A stretch of DNA of 64,000 nt, from the NCBI RefSeq assembly GCF_025698545.1, contig NC_068570.1:54517924-54581923 (forward strand). The letters are read 5' to 3'. Below, one piece after another: positions 1-13,409 of the stretch (within the stretch, counting starts at the first letter, position 1; each line of letters starts with the position of its first letter). The DNA is from Gossypium raimondii (lineage: Eukaryota > Streptophyta > Magnoliopsida > Malvales > Malvaceae). Made by a program: the position numbers and the translations under genes. The notes below the pieces were generated by a model. The model was not told where the DNA came from and ran no database searches. It worked only from the letters and a program-made list of their open reading frames with translations.

Positions 1-2989
1 CTAACATATCATCATCATATTATCATTTGTCTTACTTAATCATCCTATTTAGATCATTATAAAAAAATATATATTAGCTTCACACTCACAAAAGGCATTA
101 ACACATGCATAAGCTTATAATCAACATAAGCCATCATTCATAGTTGTATACCAATTGAACCATGAACTATATTAGGCCAACACATTTGGCCTCATTAACA
201 ATGACACAAAAATTCAAAAGAAAAAGTCCCTATACATGCCACAAACTTAAAAATACTTGCATTCACTTATACCCAAATGATAATGTCATTGTGTGATAGC
301 ATCTCCGGCGATCTCCAACCCGAGCTAGCTAAATAAACCTATAAGATGAGAGAAAGGAAAAGGAATAAACTATAAAGCTTAGTAAGAATATAGATAACAA
401 AAAATTTATTAATATGGTTTTATCAATCTTCACAATATATTCTCAAAATAATACAATCATAAAAGCACATAGTTCTAATATTTACTCAAGTTTGTATCTA
501 GCTATCTACTCAAATCATAGTCACTAAATTATTTACATCTTGAGTTAAAAACTCCAAATTAAGTTTCGCAAATTTTACCTGAAACTAGACTCATATATCT
601 TCTTACCATAAAATTTTTAGAATTTTGGTTTGTCCAATAAGTACATTTTATTCTTTAAAATTTCCTTATTATGCTATCGATAGTTTCGACCTTTCTACAC
701 TAAAATTAATTATCTTCTCGTATGGAATTCAGATGATGTTTCCGTTTGTTTCTCTTGAAAATAGACTCATTCAGGATTTTAAACATATAAATTCTAACCC
801 ATAATTATTTTTTTGAATTTTTAATAATTTTCCAAATTCAGGGATGGGGATTCCAAAATCATTCGACATTGTCTCACTAAAATTCAAATATCTCATAATA
901 TAAAATGCTTTTGCTTACACCAGTTCTTTTATATGAAAATAGACTCAATAAGATTTTATTTCATATCTTATTTAAATTCTAATTCAGTTTCCACAATTTT
1001 GGTGATTTTTCAAAGTTACACAACCATTTGTTGTTCAAAACTGTTTTATTTCTAAATTTCACTCTTTCATATTTTCTTTATATTAACATCCATTTAATCA
1101 TATATATCGCCAAAGTATATCCTTTAACTAACTATTCCAATAGCTAGTCATTATCAAATATTTACATGTCATTCATTGGCCAATTTAACCTATACATCAA
1201 CAACAAAACTTAAACTTATCATGTCTCAATTTAATTTGGCCTAAAAGCCTCACACATGATCATCAATCAAATTTACCACCTACTTATACATCATAAGTAT
1301 AGACCTATAATCGCAAGGTGACCACAATATTATTTTCATAGGTATGACTTACTCATAAATTTTGTGTACATACCTGTACCCTTTCAACGTGATCTTACCT
1401 TGTCATTTCTTTGACATAATCTTTGGATTTACCCGTTGAACCTCTTGGGATACTAAGGATACTCAGGAAAACTCGTACATAATGTATCGTACCAAAGCCA
1501 TGTCTCAGACATGGTCTTACATGGAAATATCATATTGATGCCAATAGCCCAGCTATGGTATTACACGAAAATGCTTGCCGACGCTATGTCCCAGACATGG
1601 TCTTACATTGGCTCACATATCGATGTCGATGCCATGTCCAAGACATGGTCTTACACGAGATCACACGCCAATGCCATGTCCCAAACATAGTCTTACACGA
1701 GATCACACGCCAATGTCATGTCCCAGTCATGGTCTTACACTGGCTCACATATTGCCATGGTCCAACCATGGTCTCTACCGTCAATTCATCACATGTCAAA
1801 ATTCAATCATACTTAGCCCTGCATTTCTCTTAATTTGATCTTTCAATACAATCTCGTATTTTTATATTATTCATGATCCAATAATAACATACGAAATAAC
1901 ACATGATGTCGATTAAGCATTTTAAACATATCAAATTTAATGCTTATTAACATACGAACTTACCTTGGTATGAAATGACGAAATAAGTTAATTACTCGAT
2001 TATCTTGCTTTCCCCCGATCTAATTCTGAATCTCATATTCCTTGATCTATAACAACAAATTTAATTTATTTATTCATCATGTTACTCAAATTAGCCCAAT
2101 TTCACATTTTTGGTAAAATTTTATTTTTACCCCTAAACTTTGTCATAATTACACTTTTGCCTCTGGGATCGTAAAATGAAATTCATTCAATTTCTTTGCT
2201 ACCCATGCCTAATCGAATATTTATCATACTTACATCAGCCCACATTTTTCACATATTCACACTTTTACACACAATTTATCACATTTCTCAATTTAGTCCC
2301 TAATCGACATTTCTATCAAAAATCACTTTACAAATGTTGTTTATCTAACAATAAGGATGTATTTTCTATCATCAATTATCAAAATACACAATTTATCAAC
2401 AATGTCAAAATTCACAAACTTTAACAATTTTTAAAATGAAGGTACGGGATAGCTAAATCGAGTTACCACAACTCCGAAAACATAGAAATCATTAAAAACG
2501 GGACGAAAATCACTCGCCTATCAAGATCCAAAGCTTGGCCAAATGAAACCCATTCCATGGCTGCCATTTTCTTTTCTATTACGGTTGAAGAAGAAAAATA
2601 AAGATGATAGCTTTTGCTATTTTGTTTTATTATACTTATTAACTTATTTACCAATTTAACCTTTTAATAACTTCACCAAATCCACCTATTACATGTCCAT
2701 CTTTGTCTCTTCACTTTTATATTGGTATAATTACCATGTAAGTGCCCAGACTTTTCAATTCTATTGCTATTTAGTGCATTTATCAATTAGATCTCAAGTT
2801 TTGCACCTTACGCGATTTAGTCTTTTTTATTAAATTGAGCACTCAAACGAGGAAATTTCTTTATGAAAATTTCACAAAACTTTAGTATCATACTGTAGAC
2901 ATCAAAATGATAATAAAATAATTTTTTTGATATCGTATTTTTGGTCTCGCAACCACTATTCAGACTAGGCCCAAAATCAGGATGTTACA
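1..2989 (-). mobile_element. Gypsy-type LTR, reverse orientation, cut by window edge
   Basis: Read on the minus strand, this block begins TGTAACATCC at 2989. It continues with a sequence clearly related to the start of the LTR at 3453 (both have an AATAGTGGTT block about 40 bp in). Parts of it also match the LTR at 28491-29773, for example the AGACTCAT-rich stretch near 590 and 760. Its far end lies outside the window, so whether it is a solo LTR or part of a full element is unknown. No coding domain was recognised. The several 60-90 aa open frames here are chance frames in AT-rich LTR sequence. Confidence 0.7.
1497..1780. repeat. Degenerate tandem repeat, 42-48 bp unit, inside LTR
   Basis: A core like GTCCCAGACATGGTCTTAC recurs near 1502, 1588, 1636, 1678 and 1720. 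The last copies are spaced 42-48 bp and alternate with a CACGAGATCACACGCCAATG block. The array lies within the reverse-oriented LTR and inflates its length. It also creates repetitive open frames on the + strand, which are not genes. Confidence 0.75.
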
Positions 2990-3452
2990 TGGAATATGAT
3001 CAAAAGGTTTGAATAAATTTTTGTTAACATGATGAAGTTGTGAATGTGTGTTTATTAGCATCTTAAATTATTGATTCAAGTTGTTATAATATGGTCTATT
3101 ACTTAATGGTTGTATATTATGAAATTGATTTAGTTAGCATCACTAAGATTATAAAAGCTCAATTTGCGGATGTTTATTCTGTGTGCATGTAGCAAGTATA
3201 TTGTGATTGATTTGGACGTTATTCAGAATCTGAGAATCAAGTTTCAACTTATCTCCTAAGTTTTGTAATTTTCCTTTTTAAACTTTTAGTCTTTGGCATG
3301 TACCCAGGTCACTAGGTGGATTTTCATGTCTCTAAATTGGTCCTTAGTTGTCTTGAGATGATTTGATATATTTGGTACGTTTTGATAATGTTTCGGGACT
3401 TTTGATCACCTCTATGTTGGATTTTTAATGTGATTTTTCATGTTATATTAAT
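2990..3452. other. Spacer between two opposed LTRs
   Basis: This AT-rich stretch of about 460 bp separates the reverse LTR (ending 2989) from the forward LTR (starting 3453). No coding, RNA or repeat structure was recognised. Confidence 0.5.
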
Positions 3453-5938
3453 TGTAACAGCTCGTTTTCAGTGAAATTGGAATAGTGGTTTCGGGACCAC
3501 AAATTTTTAGTCAAAAGAAAAATTATTTTAAAATTTTTGAATGGTTTGCATTATGATAGGAATATCGTATGAAAATTTTATTAGGAAAAATTTTACCGAT
3601 TTCTTGTTTAATTGATAAAATGAACAAATTGCATAAAATACAATAATTGAGTTCTAGTAGCTATAGGTGGAAAATAGCTATGGAATTCAAAATTTGAGGT
3701 CCTTATATGGCAATTAGACCATTAAATGGAGTTAGTAGATATTTATGATGATTCATCCATGGAAATTTAAGAAAATAAAAGGACTAAATTGGAAAGATGA
3801 AATAATAAAAGATGATATTTTAATTAAATAGAAAATATCATCATTTTATATCATCTTCCCTAAATATTTCTATGGAAACCTTAGCTAAGAAAGAGAAATT
3901 CAAGCAAGCTTAATTGGATCCGAAAAGACCAAATAAGGAATTAGATCGAGGAAAAGAAAAAGTGTTAGATTAGTAGATTTTCATACGCGAGCTAGTGTTG
4001 AGGTAAGTTCGTGTAACTAAATTGTGTATACTTTCATATTTGAATTGAATATTATATGTAAATTATGAATTTGTTATGTATATGAAAATATTTATATCTG
4101 ACATGCCCAAAAAATGTTAAGTTCCGTTTGAATAAATGAAATTTGATGGATACAAGTTTCCTGATTGGTTGTGATCTAGCATATGTTGCAGACACACCAT
4201 AGCCCAAAAGAGCATCTCGATATTTGGCCCTCACGAGCTTCTCGTTATATGGTTCAGTAAGCTTCCCGTTAATAGCTCTTCGAAGCATCTTGATTGGTTG
4301 TGATACTGCATGTGTTGTAGACACACCACAGCTCTTATGAGCGTCCAGATATATGACTCTTTGTGAGCTTCCTGATTAAAGGCTCTTTGTGAGCTTCCTG
4401 TTAATGGCTCTCTGGTGCTTCCTAATATTAGCTTGCTTGAATTTCCTGATATATGGCTATCTGGAGCTTCCCGATTAATGGCTTTTCGGAGTTACCTGTT
4501 ATAGGCTTGCATGAGCTTCTTGATTATGGCTCGAGAGAGTGCTTCCTATTTAAGTATTCTCATAAACACTCTTGAATATGAATTGATGGATTATAGATTC
4601 ATACACTTTATGTATACTACCCGATGTCCATCGATATTTCATAAGGTTCAACAGGCAAAGTTTCGATACAAGTTAAAATAAGGTTTGAATAAATCAATAA
4701 TTGTATCTACCTGAAAATACATGGAAATGTTTATACAATGAGCTTATCTTTATTACTTGAAAAGTACTTGGAATTCATGACTAACTTGCTTGATTGAGTG
4801 TATGTGTTTAGGCAATTGGCCAATTTGCTTTGGATGCATGTTATTTGTATGCGTACTTTAAATGAACATGATTGGTAAGTTAAATCCATGTTATATGAAC
4901 TTACTAAGCATTAAATGCTTACTTGGTTTTCTTTTCTTTGTTTTATAGTACTCGGAAGCTTGGGAAGGTTAGAACTTGGTCAGAGACACATCACACTATC
5001 TCTCGGACTTCTCGATATATGAAACAAGCTAACTTTTGGTATAATGGCATGCATAGGCTAAAATAGGTCAAATGATGAAATATTTTGGTTGTAGCTAGCC
5101 ATTGGAATGGCTAGTGTTAAACATATTATGATGTAATTATATAATGCCTTATTAAGTTTGATGTGTGTTGAAATGGTTATATGGTGAAAAGTATATAAAC
5201 CTATTGATGAATGGTTTAAAATTAGCATAATTGATCAAGTATACCTATAAGAATAAATGGGTTTTAGGTAAGTTTGAATATATATGAACATATGTGATGA
5301 TATGTCATGTATAATACTTGTATTTGACTCAGTTTAAATGTCTTGAATTGGTTGGTGAATGTACATAAATGTTGTTGTAAATGGAAGGCAAAATTGGTGA
5401 GAAATATGGCCTCGAAAATGACCTATTTTCGTCCACATGGGCAGAGACTCATGCATGTGTCTCAGCCGTGTGTAATACACGATCATGCGCACGGGCGTGT
5501 GGCTTGGCCGTGTGTCCCCTGCACCTAATTTTTGAAAATTAAACTATCCACATGGCCTAGCACATGCGCGTATGTATAGCCGTGTAACCTAAGTCAGAGA
5601 GTTACACTGGTATAGAGACGGGCCGAAATACTGCAGTATGCCTCACATCGAATGCCTACACGGCCTGAGACATGGGGGTGTCACTTGGTCGTGTGAGCCA
5701 CACAGGCGTGTGTCCCTTGCACTAAGGAAAAATTTTGAAATTTTGCGAAAAATTTTCTGAGTTTTTGAATTAGTCTCAATTTGTTTCTAATGCATAAATT
5801 GGGCCTCGAGGGTCCATTTAAGGGACAATACGTTTGAATATGATTGGTTTCAGATATGAATAGTAAATGACCTAAATTAAATGTATCTATTATGTAAACT
5901 TCGGTAATGCTCGCCGGAAATAGGTTAGGGGTGTTACA
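3453..5938 (+). mobile_element. Gypsy-type solo LTR, about 2.5 kb
   Basis: It starts TGTAACAGCTCG at 3453 and ends GGGGTGTTACA at 5938, a TG...CA structure with TGTAAC/GTTACA inverted termini. The 3' third has the GGCGTGTGGCTTGGCCGTGTG type of G/C-rich motif, repeated in the LTR fragments at 31230-32723 and 33590-33884. A stretch near 4800-5030 aligns by eye with 31405-31590, so they are one family. No internal gag-pol follows, so it is called a solo LTR. Flanks TTAAT and TTATA are not an exact target duplication, which leaves the insertion history open. Confidence 0.72.
4150..4560. repeat. Short tandem repeat array inside LTR
   Basis: Degenerate units of roughly 25-35 bp centre on GAGCTTCCTGATTAATGGCT (variants near 4170, 4230, 4370, 4400, 4460 and 4520). 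It occupies the position in this LTR that the CAGACATGG array occupies in the reverse LTR, although the sequences differ. Confidence 0.65.
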
Positions 5939-8900
5939 TTATATTGTTACATTTCACATTTTACTTACCTAGTAATTTCTTGATCTAATGTGTTAATGGC
6001 CTTGAAATTCCATGTTTTAGGCTTATATTGCTATGACAAATATGTTTGCATGAGTTGGTTGCATGTTGGCATTGTTTAGAGACATTTAGGAACAAGTTTA
6101 CAAGACTTGAAATGTTTATTTTTTTGCAATTTTGGGCATGATGTCTTGATACTTGAAGAACATTATCTTATGATTCATGCATTTTTAGGTGCAAGTCTTT
6201 AGACATGAAACTTTGAAGCTAAATAGGGAAGACATGGCTTCACAATCTCGAGACATAGCCCTACATTTTGCTTATTTGACTCAAGATTCGTAACCTAGCT
6301 CCATATTTGACTATCTTTGGCACCAATTTGTTGTATGTGGACTCGTTTAATTTCAATTGAGTTCATTTAATACTTGTAACAACTTTTAATTTAAACACCT
6401 CATTTATTTTGATTATTTGAAGCAAAATTTACATGCTTGTGTTTGGCTTTGAGTTAGTTCAATAACATATGTTGCGTCTTGCATCAGATCGACTTTCAGA
6501 TTGGGTGTAGGTATTACAAAATCAGCCCCAACTATAACTCCTTATTTGCCATGGCCTTTCTCACGAAAACTATTTCTCTTATGCACTTGTCTGCTTTGAA
6601 GTTTGACTCCAAACCTAGACGAACAAACTCATCCTTTATGTCATTGCTATGGCCATTCTGCTCTTCATCAGAAGTGCCATTATCTAGAGCCATAAGAAAA
6701 AAACTGTTGAAAAAATGGTTTAAAAAACATGTTTGTTTGCACAGTGGAAATTTATTTTTTTACAACTCGGGTCATTGTGTTATTTATAGCAATAAAATTT
6801 ACTAGATTAGTACTTGTGTTTTCAGCTTAGCAATTTTGGTTGTTTCTCAACTTTTTACCAACATAATCTTCTGACTATTCTCAAACCCTAAATGTGCTTA
6901 GAGAGTGAGTTCTAATTGAACCAATAACACAATAAAAAACCTTTAACTTTTTAGTGAGGGAAAATCAAATCTCTCTATGGGTAAGAAACTTAACTAAAGT
7001 TTTCATGAAAACAGAAAACACAAAGTTCCATCATATGTTAAATAGGCTTATTGGACTCATTCATGTATTGGGTTCAATTATATCTATTATCTTATCTTTA
7101 AATCAACTCATATAATTTATCCAATCCAATAACCAATTTTCTATTCCCAAAATATTATTTATTTAATAATTTAAATAAATTTAATTAATTTACTCAATTA
7201 AGTTATTTTCTCAACACAATTTTAATTACATTAGTTATGACGACTTTATCATACTAAAATCTATGAGTACATAAATTTAATTGTCTCCTTCCATAAAATT
7301 ACAATGATTAATAATTTAATTTTTACTTTGAATTTCAATTATTTAATTACAATCAATTAAATAATAATTCAAAGAAATTAAATTAATCATTAAGTCATCT
7401 CTTGTCCTTAGTGAGAAAATGCAATCACTACGGAGAATGACACATGCAATCTATATCTCTGTTCATCACTTCCATTAATTCAACGTATTGGTTCAAATGC
7501 AATCCATAAAGGATTGTTGAACTAACGGAGGGACTGATTTAACATATATAATTAGGGCTAAATTAATTTATAATTAAGTTTCAATTCTTCATTTATTAAT
7601 TATATTGTTATTTAGTCATGGAGTCAATCTACTAAAAGCACCATGATTGAACTCTCTCTTTTATATACCATTACAAAAATAATTTATAATTATACTTGTT
7701 CAATGACCTTTTCATTAGTGTGTTACCCTCATAAGATATCTCTTATTCTTTGGGTTAAATTCGTTCGCCCAGTATGATACTATTTTATTTCATGGTAATC
7801 ATTGTATCTTCCTTATGAAAAAGTATATTACTAACATATAGTAATAAAATCATTCGTCCCAAACAAATGACCTGTGACCACGTTTCTTTTTCATCAATTA
7901 TGCAATGTCAATGAGAGGATATAATTTACCCTTTATTGGGCTATGAATTCTATTATTGTAAGTAAAGTTGTGCCATGTATAAGTTGTATGCCCAACATAT
8001 TAGCTTTTTACTCTATTACCAATAGATCTCAGGCTTTTAATATATTAAAATATATGTAAAGGATTGAGGTAAGTCACACCATGAAAGTCATAAACGAAAA
8101 AAATCCATAAAAGAATCTAGGATAAATTCAGCTTGAGTCATGTTCGATATATAGTCAGTCCAAACAATTACACTTATAACTCTATCTTTTTGGGAGCCAT
8201 CCACTTCGATACCGAAGAAAATGTATCTCACAAATTGGATTTGATAGACAACATAATGGTCCATTGAATCATTTTGCTCCATTTTAATTCTTCAGACTAC
8301 GAATCATTTAAATTACCTACTAATATAAGTTGTCTTCCCAAATCATGATCCGACCACATTATGCAACTTAATATTAGTTAATCATTAGGTAATCAATGAA
8401 TCGATATTTGCTTATAAATTTTATTTTCATGTAAAAACATTAAGCACAAATATAAAAGATAATAATATAAACAGTAGAAATTTCTAAGCATAAATCTTAA
8501 AAAGTGAAAATAAATCTTTTGAATTCTTTTTAGAGTAAAACATACAAAAAAAAAAAAACTAGTTACACATTAATTCTCTAGCAATACTATCACTTGCTTG
8601 AAATCACTTCAAAATTTTCAAGTGAAATGGGAGTCTTTTCAGGAAAAGGAAAACATCTACTAATTAAAGTGTGTTTGGACGAATTAAAATTTAGTAATCA
8701 TTTTAATTAATGGGTCGTGTAATTTAATCATTAATTTATTTGATTTTTTATAAAATTATTCGATTTGTATTCTATCGGGGTCAATAAAAATATTTTAATT
8801 AAGATAGATTCGATTTAAATAATTATTTGCATAATAAAATTAAAGCATAAAATTTGGTAGTTTATATTGGAATTCAATTAATTGTCTACATATACTATGA

Positions 8901-10276
8901 ATTAAGTACATAAGTATCACAAATCAATTAAGCATCAACTTAGTTAAGTAATAATCAACATATCTTTATTTTATATAGTAAATTTTATTATTTTAATAGT
9001 GTATTTTTGTCATTTTATCTATACTATATATTAAATACTTAGTGCTACAAATTAACCGAGCACCAACTCAATTGAATAATTACGAATATACCTTACTTTT
9101 ACAAGTAATTTGTTTTTAATTATGGGTTATTTTGTCATTTTATATCTTTTATATATAAAAATATATACTCAATATAATAGAATTTGAACTCAAACCTCTA
9201 TAGTTTTTAACATTTGTACTTTATCAGTCAATCAAAACCTCATATATTGTTTATATTAATTTTTTTTATAAATATATCTTTTACGTAATTCTACTACTTT
9301 CCACCCGTGTGTCATAATCTAACACTTGATTTGGTCTTTATTCTTTTATTCATGGTTTGGTGTTTTCATTACCTTAAATCTATTTATTTTCTCCTTCCCC
9401 TGTTTCAATCATTGTTTTCTAAATCGGACTGTCCGATGCATCGATCCAGAATAAACAATAGAATCAATTGACTCGTGAACTTATTGAACTGGGCTAAATG
9501 AACCAATTTTTTTTACTATTTTTAATTTATACAATCAACCCTATTTATGATAGTCTCATTTGTTTGCCCAGGTTTTACCTATCATAAAGAGGTAGTTGTT
9601 ATAAACCTATAACAACATGTTGTTATAAACCTATATAATTGTTGTAAACTTACTATATAATTAGTATCGTGAATTTTCATCAAATAAAGAATGTGCGAAT
9701 TATGTTCAAAAGAAGAAAGAAAGTTAGAATTAAATCAACAAAGTTAAAAGGCGTATAATAGGTTTATTTTACATGATTAATTATAAAGTCCAAAATATAA
9801 AAAGTTTAATTAATCAATATGAATTATCAAAATTAATTTATCATGAGTTACTAAGTTCAAGTAATCGATTTATAAACTTATGGTTTTCCAAATTCATGAT
9901 AGAATATTTAATTAGAGGACTTAATAGTTTCTTTGAATTGATATCTTTAATTCCACCCATTTAAAATTATTTACATTTAATAAAATATGATTAATAGGTT
10001 TAAGCATTTTATTGAAATAATATTTTAATTAAGATAATTTTCATTTAATAAATTATAATTAATAGCCTTGCTTAGATGAAATAACCATAATTTTAGTCAA
10101 AAATTTAGACAATATAATGTTATAAAGAATTAATTTAATAAAAAATATACTTCATAATTATAAATGTTCCTCTTGTTATAGGGTTAAAATAAAATATAAA
10201 AAATTAATTCTACTGGAAGCTTGATTATTATAACGAAATATTGTTATAAAGGAAGTTAAATTTATTTTAATTTTTA
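5939..10276. other. Gene-free AT-rich intergenic region
   Basis: No gene was recognised. About 6900-8350 looks like decayed retrotransposon or LTR-like sequence, with long AT-rich runs and no intact frame. A 108-codon frame at 6479 and others of 60-65 codons have no recognisable domain. 8500-10270 is low-complexity AT-rich sequence. I could not place element borders here. Confidence 0.45.
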
Positions 10277-11406
10277 GGGTAAATTACACCAACAGTCACT
10301 CAACTTCGGGGTAACTGACAAAACAGTCACTTTGGTTTCAATTTAGTCACTCAACTTTCAAAAAATAAAAAAAACAGTCACTAATGTTACCAAAAAGTGA
10401 CAAATCAATCACCTACTAATAGTTTCCGTTACAGACCTAATAGGATAGGTGATGTAGCCAGTTAACTAGCTGACGTGGTTAGTTAACTGGCCACGTTGGA
10501 TGTCCATAGTGGAAACCGACCCAATTTAAGAAGAAATTAAAAAAAAAACCCTAATAACATAAGAGAAGAAAAAGAAGAAGAAGAAAAAGAAAAAGAGATT
10601 GTAAAATCCCTCTCAAGGTCTCCAACGGCCCCAATACAATCGACCCCACAAACAAACCAGCAGAACCAATAACAAGTACTCCGACCACCACCACTTGCAC
10701 CACCATTAAACTAGGTCAGGGTTTTTCTCCCCAATATTCTTCTTCTTCTTCTTATCTTAGTTGTTACTATTGTGGATAAATTTCAACCTCCCCCCAACAC
10801 TTGCACAACCAAATATATACTTCATTAATTTTTTTCAAGGCTAAACTTTGTCCCATAGAGGAATTTCTTCCTAAAATACTAAATCACCAAAAAAACAACT
10901 TTCTCTGCCTATTTTTGGTCAATAACAATACATAAGTAACCAGAACAAAAAAAACAAATATTGAAGGACAATAAGAAGAATAAAGCATGAGAAAGAGAGA
11001 ATGATATGGGTTTTTAGTATTTTTCCAGTTTCTAAATCCTAATTTCGGTTTCAATTTCTTTTTATTTTTTTCTCCTTTCAATTCAAAGTGATTAGATAGA
11101 GGAAGCAAATAAGGTGAAAAAGAAAAACACTCAACACGGAGAAGAAGGGAAAAAAAAGAGAGCTTTCCCACAGTTTTTCTTTTTCAGATATGAGTTTTTT
11201 CTTTTTTCGTCGTTTCCATGTGGGATGCCAACATGGCAAGTTAACGGGCCACCAGAAAGCATTAACAGGTCATCTCAGCTTTTGGTTACATCTGTAATGG
11301 TAGCGACTATTTTGTTATTTTTTAAAAGTTGAGTGACTGAATTGAAATCAAAGTGACTATTTTATCAGCTATCCAAAAGTTGAGTGACTATTAGTACAAT
11401 TTACCC
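10277..11406. mobile_element. Terminal-inverted-repeat (MULE-like) non-autonomous element
   Basis: The left end reads GGGTAAATTACACCAACAGT and the right end (minus strand) GGGTAAATTGTACTAATAGT. Both continue into CACTCAACTT and then an AAAGTGACT-type stretch, giving inverted repeats of about 80 bp with a few changes. The flanking 9-mers TAATTTTTA and TAATTAGAA match at 6 of 9 positions and could be a decayed 9-bp target duplication, which would fit Mutator-like elements. The interior holds purine-rich and (TTC)n-like sequence but no transposase. Family assignment is tentative; the inverted-repeat structure is clear. Confidence 0.6.
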
Positions 11407-11491
11407 TAATTAGAAAACCGGCACGTTTTACATCAACATTGAACGACAAAACATGTATGGTGTCGTTCACTTCACAACAGGCTCTCTAAAC
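11407..11491 (+). promoter_or_regulatory. eIF3g 5' leader left by adjacent TE
   Basis: Only 85 bp separate the inverted-repeat element from the eIF3g start codon at 11492. An in-frame upstream ATG lies at 11453 (13 codons earlier). I chose 11492 because homologues begin close to the RWGELEEDD motif and the upstream codons look like leader sequence. No clear TATA box is present in these 85 bp, so promoter elements probably lie within the transposon. Confidence 0.45.
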
Positions 11492-13409
11492 ATGCCGATC
11501 GACAAATCCGACCCGAACCCGAACCAATCTAAAGCGAGCAAATTTCGATGGGGGGAGCTAGAGGAAGACGACAATCTTGACTTTTTGTTACCGCCCAAGG
11601 AAGTGATCGGACCTGATGAAAATGGGATCAAGAAAGTGATCGAATACAAGTTCAACGACGAAGGCAATAAGGTGAAAATAACGACGACGACCCGAGTCCG
11701 AAAGCTAGCCAAGGCCCGATTGAATAAACGGGCTGTGGAGAGAAGGAATTGGGAGAAATTCGGTGATGCCGTGCATGAAGATGTGGGGAGTCGCCTCACC
11801 ATGGTTTCCACTGAAGAAATCATTCTCGAACGACCTAGAGCCCCTGGTTTGATTCTCGATTCTCACTCTCTCCCTTTTTCTTTTATTATTGTTTTCATTT
11901 CTTCTAGATTTGATGAATGGGATGGAAATGGACTGTGTGCATTCGGATATTTGTCGATATTTGATCTGCTTTTTGCGGGGATTTCGAATTCAGATATTCT
12001 AAGTAACAACTGATATCTAAAATTTGTGATTTCAGATTTAGATATCCTATTTCTTGCGGTGTCCGATAATATTCGAGTTCATATAATATTTGATCAAGGA
12101 ATTTTTTATTTAATTTTTCTATGGAAAATTTTTGATAGAATTGGTGTTTGAACAAATAATATTCTTGCAGAATTAAAAGCTAGAACTTGTGATTTTATCG
12201 AATAATAAAATGCCTAAGTTTGTGAACAACCTTGGCCTAACTGCAAGCGTATTGCGTTGTATGAGAGCTTGGTTTCGATTAGCCAATCACATACCGGCTT
12301 GTTAGTGGCCTTTTTTCACAGTGAAAAACATCTCTATGTTTCACTTTTGAGCCATTAGCTACATTCTTCGGATGCATGATTTTGCATTCGTATTTCCGCA
12401 CTTACCTTACTAGCTGTGGAAACTGAAATTCCGCTCCTATTTTTGTTCAATCACTTGATTTTTTGTTTTAAATTTTAATGCTTGCATATTTTGTTTCGGT
12501 TTCGTGTTTCATTCGAACACAATGGCTAGGTTTTGCTAATCTCATATTAGCTGAATGGCTGTTTGTTTCATGTGGACTGGCCATGAGGCCACCAATAGCA
12601 TTGTGTTTTGTTGGCATTTCATTGTAAAACTGCAAAGCCGAATTCTTGGTTTTGTCCCAAGGCCATAAGCAACATTCAAGACATGTGTTTCCCGCACTTC
12701 ATGTTTCTAAGTCTAGACATTGAAGGTTTCTATCATGATGAAGACTATGTTAGAATTGCTGGAAGACGCTCATGGTTAAATTAGGTTGTAAATTTCTGGA
12801 CTTTCGGTTTCTATCATTAGTTCATCTTTTGGATGTCTAAACTTCTGAAACACAGAGTTATTATTAACAGGTATGAAAGCCGAAGAAATAAAGGTACCAG
12901 GGGACAGCTTGGCTCAGCTAAGCAAAGGAGGTGCTGTTCTCATGGTGTGCCGCACATGCGGTAAGAAAGGTGATCACTGGACTTCCAAATGTCCATACAA
13001 GGATCTCGCTGCTCCGGTTGAAACCTTTGTCGATAAACCTGTGGCATCTGAGGCCTCTGTGGCTGCTTCTGGATCTGGAAAGGGAGCTTATGTTCCACCA
13101 AGCATGAGAGCAGGTGCCGAGAGAACTGCTGGATCAGATATGAGACGTAGGAATGATGAAAACTCAGTGAGGGTAACAAACTTATCTGAGGATACCCGGG
13201 AGCCCGACTTGCTTGAGCTATTCCGTCCATTTGGTGCCGTGACTCGCGTGTATGTTGCTATGGATCAGAAGACGGGCACAAGTCGAGGCTTCGGTTTTGT
13301 TAACTTTGTAAATCGAGAGGATGCGCAAAGAGCTATTAACAAGCTCAATGGCTACGGTTACGACAATCTCATCCTTCGAGTCGAATGGGCCACACCAAGA
13401 GCAAACTAG
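11492..13409 (+). CDS. EIF3G: Eukaryotic translation initiation factor 3 subunit G
   Basis: Exons are 11492-11846 and 12871-13409. The donor at 11847 and the acceptor ending 12870 join in phase (355+539 nt) to give 297 aa, the usual length of plant eIF3g. Seen: an N-terminal eIF3g domain (residues about 15-115) with WGELEEDDNLDFLLPP and RLTMVSTEEI; a zinc knuckle C145-x2-C148-x5-H154-x4-C159; and a C-terminal RRM at 217-294 with RNP2 VRVTNL and RNP1 RGFGFVNF. In the family, eIF3g is a cytosolic eIF3 subunit that binds RNA and supports 43S scanning and reinitiation. The gene converges on the BPM gene, with stops about 0.9 kb apart. Its upstream region is occupied by a transposon from 10277 to 11406. 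The call is secure; the exact start codon is less so. Confidence 0.95.

Noticed and set aside
1555-1838. Two overlapping 87-92 codon frames with repeated MVLH/HGLT motifs
   Set aside because: They are produced by the tandem repeat in the LTR; the repetition explains the open frames.
6479-6805. 108-codon frame as a gene
   Set aside because: No start context, domain or splice structure; surroundings are decayed repeats, and the frame may be antisense to an old element.
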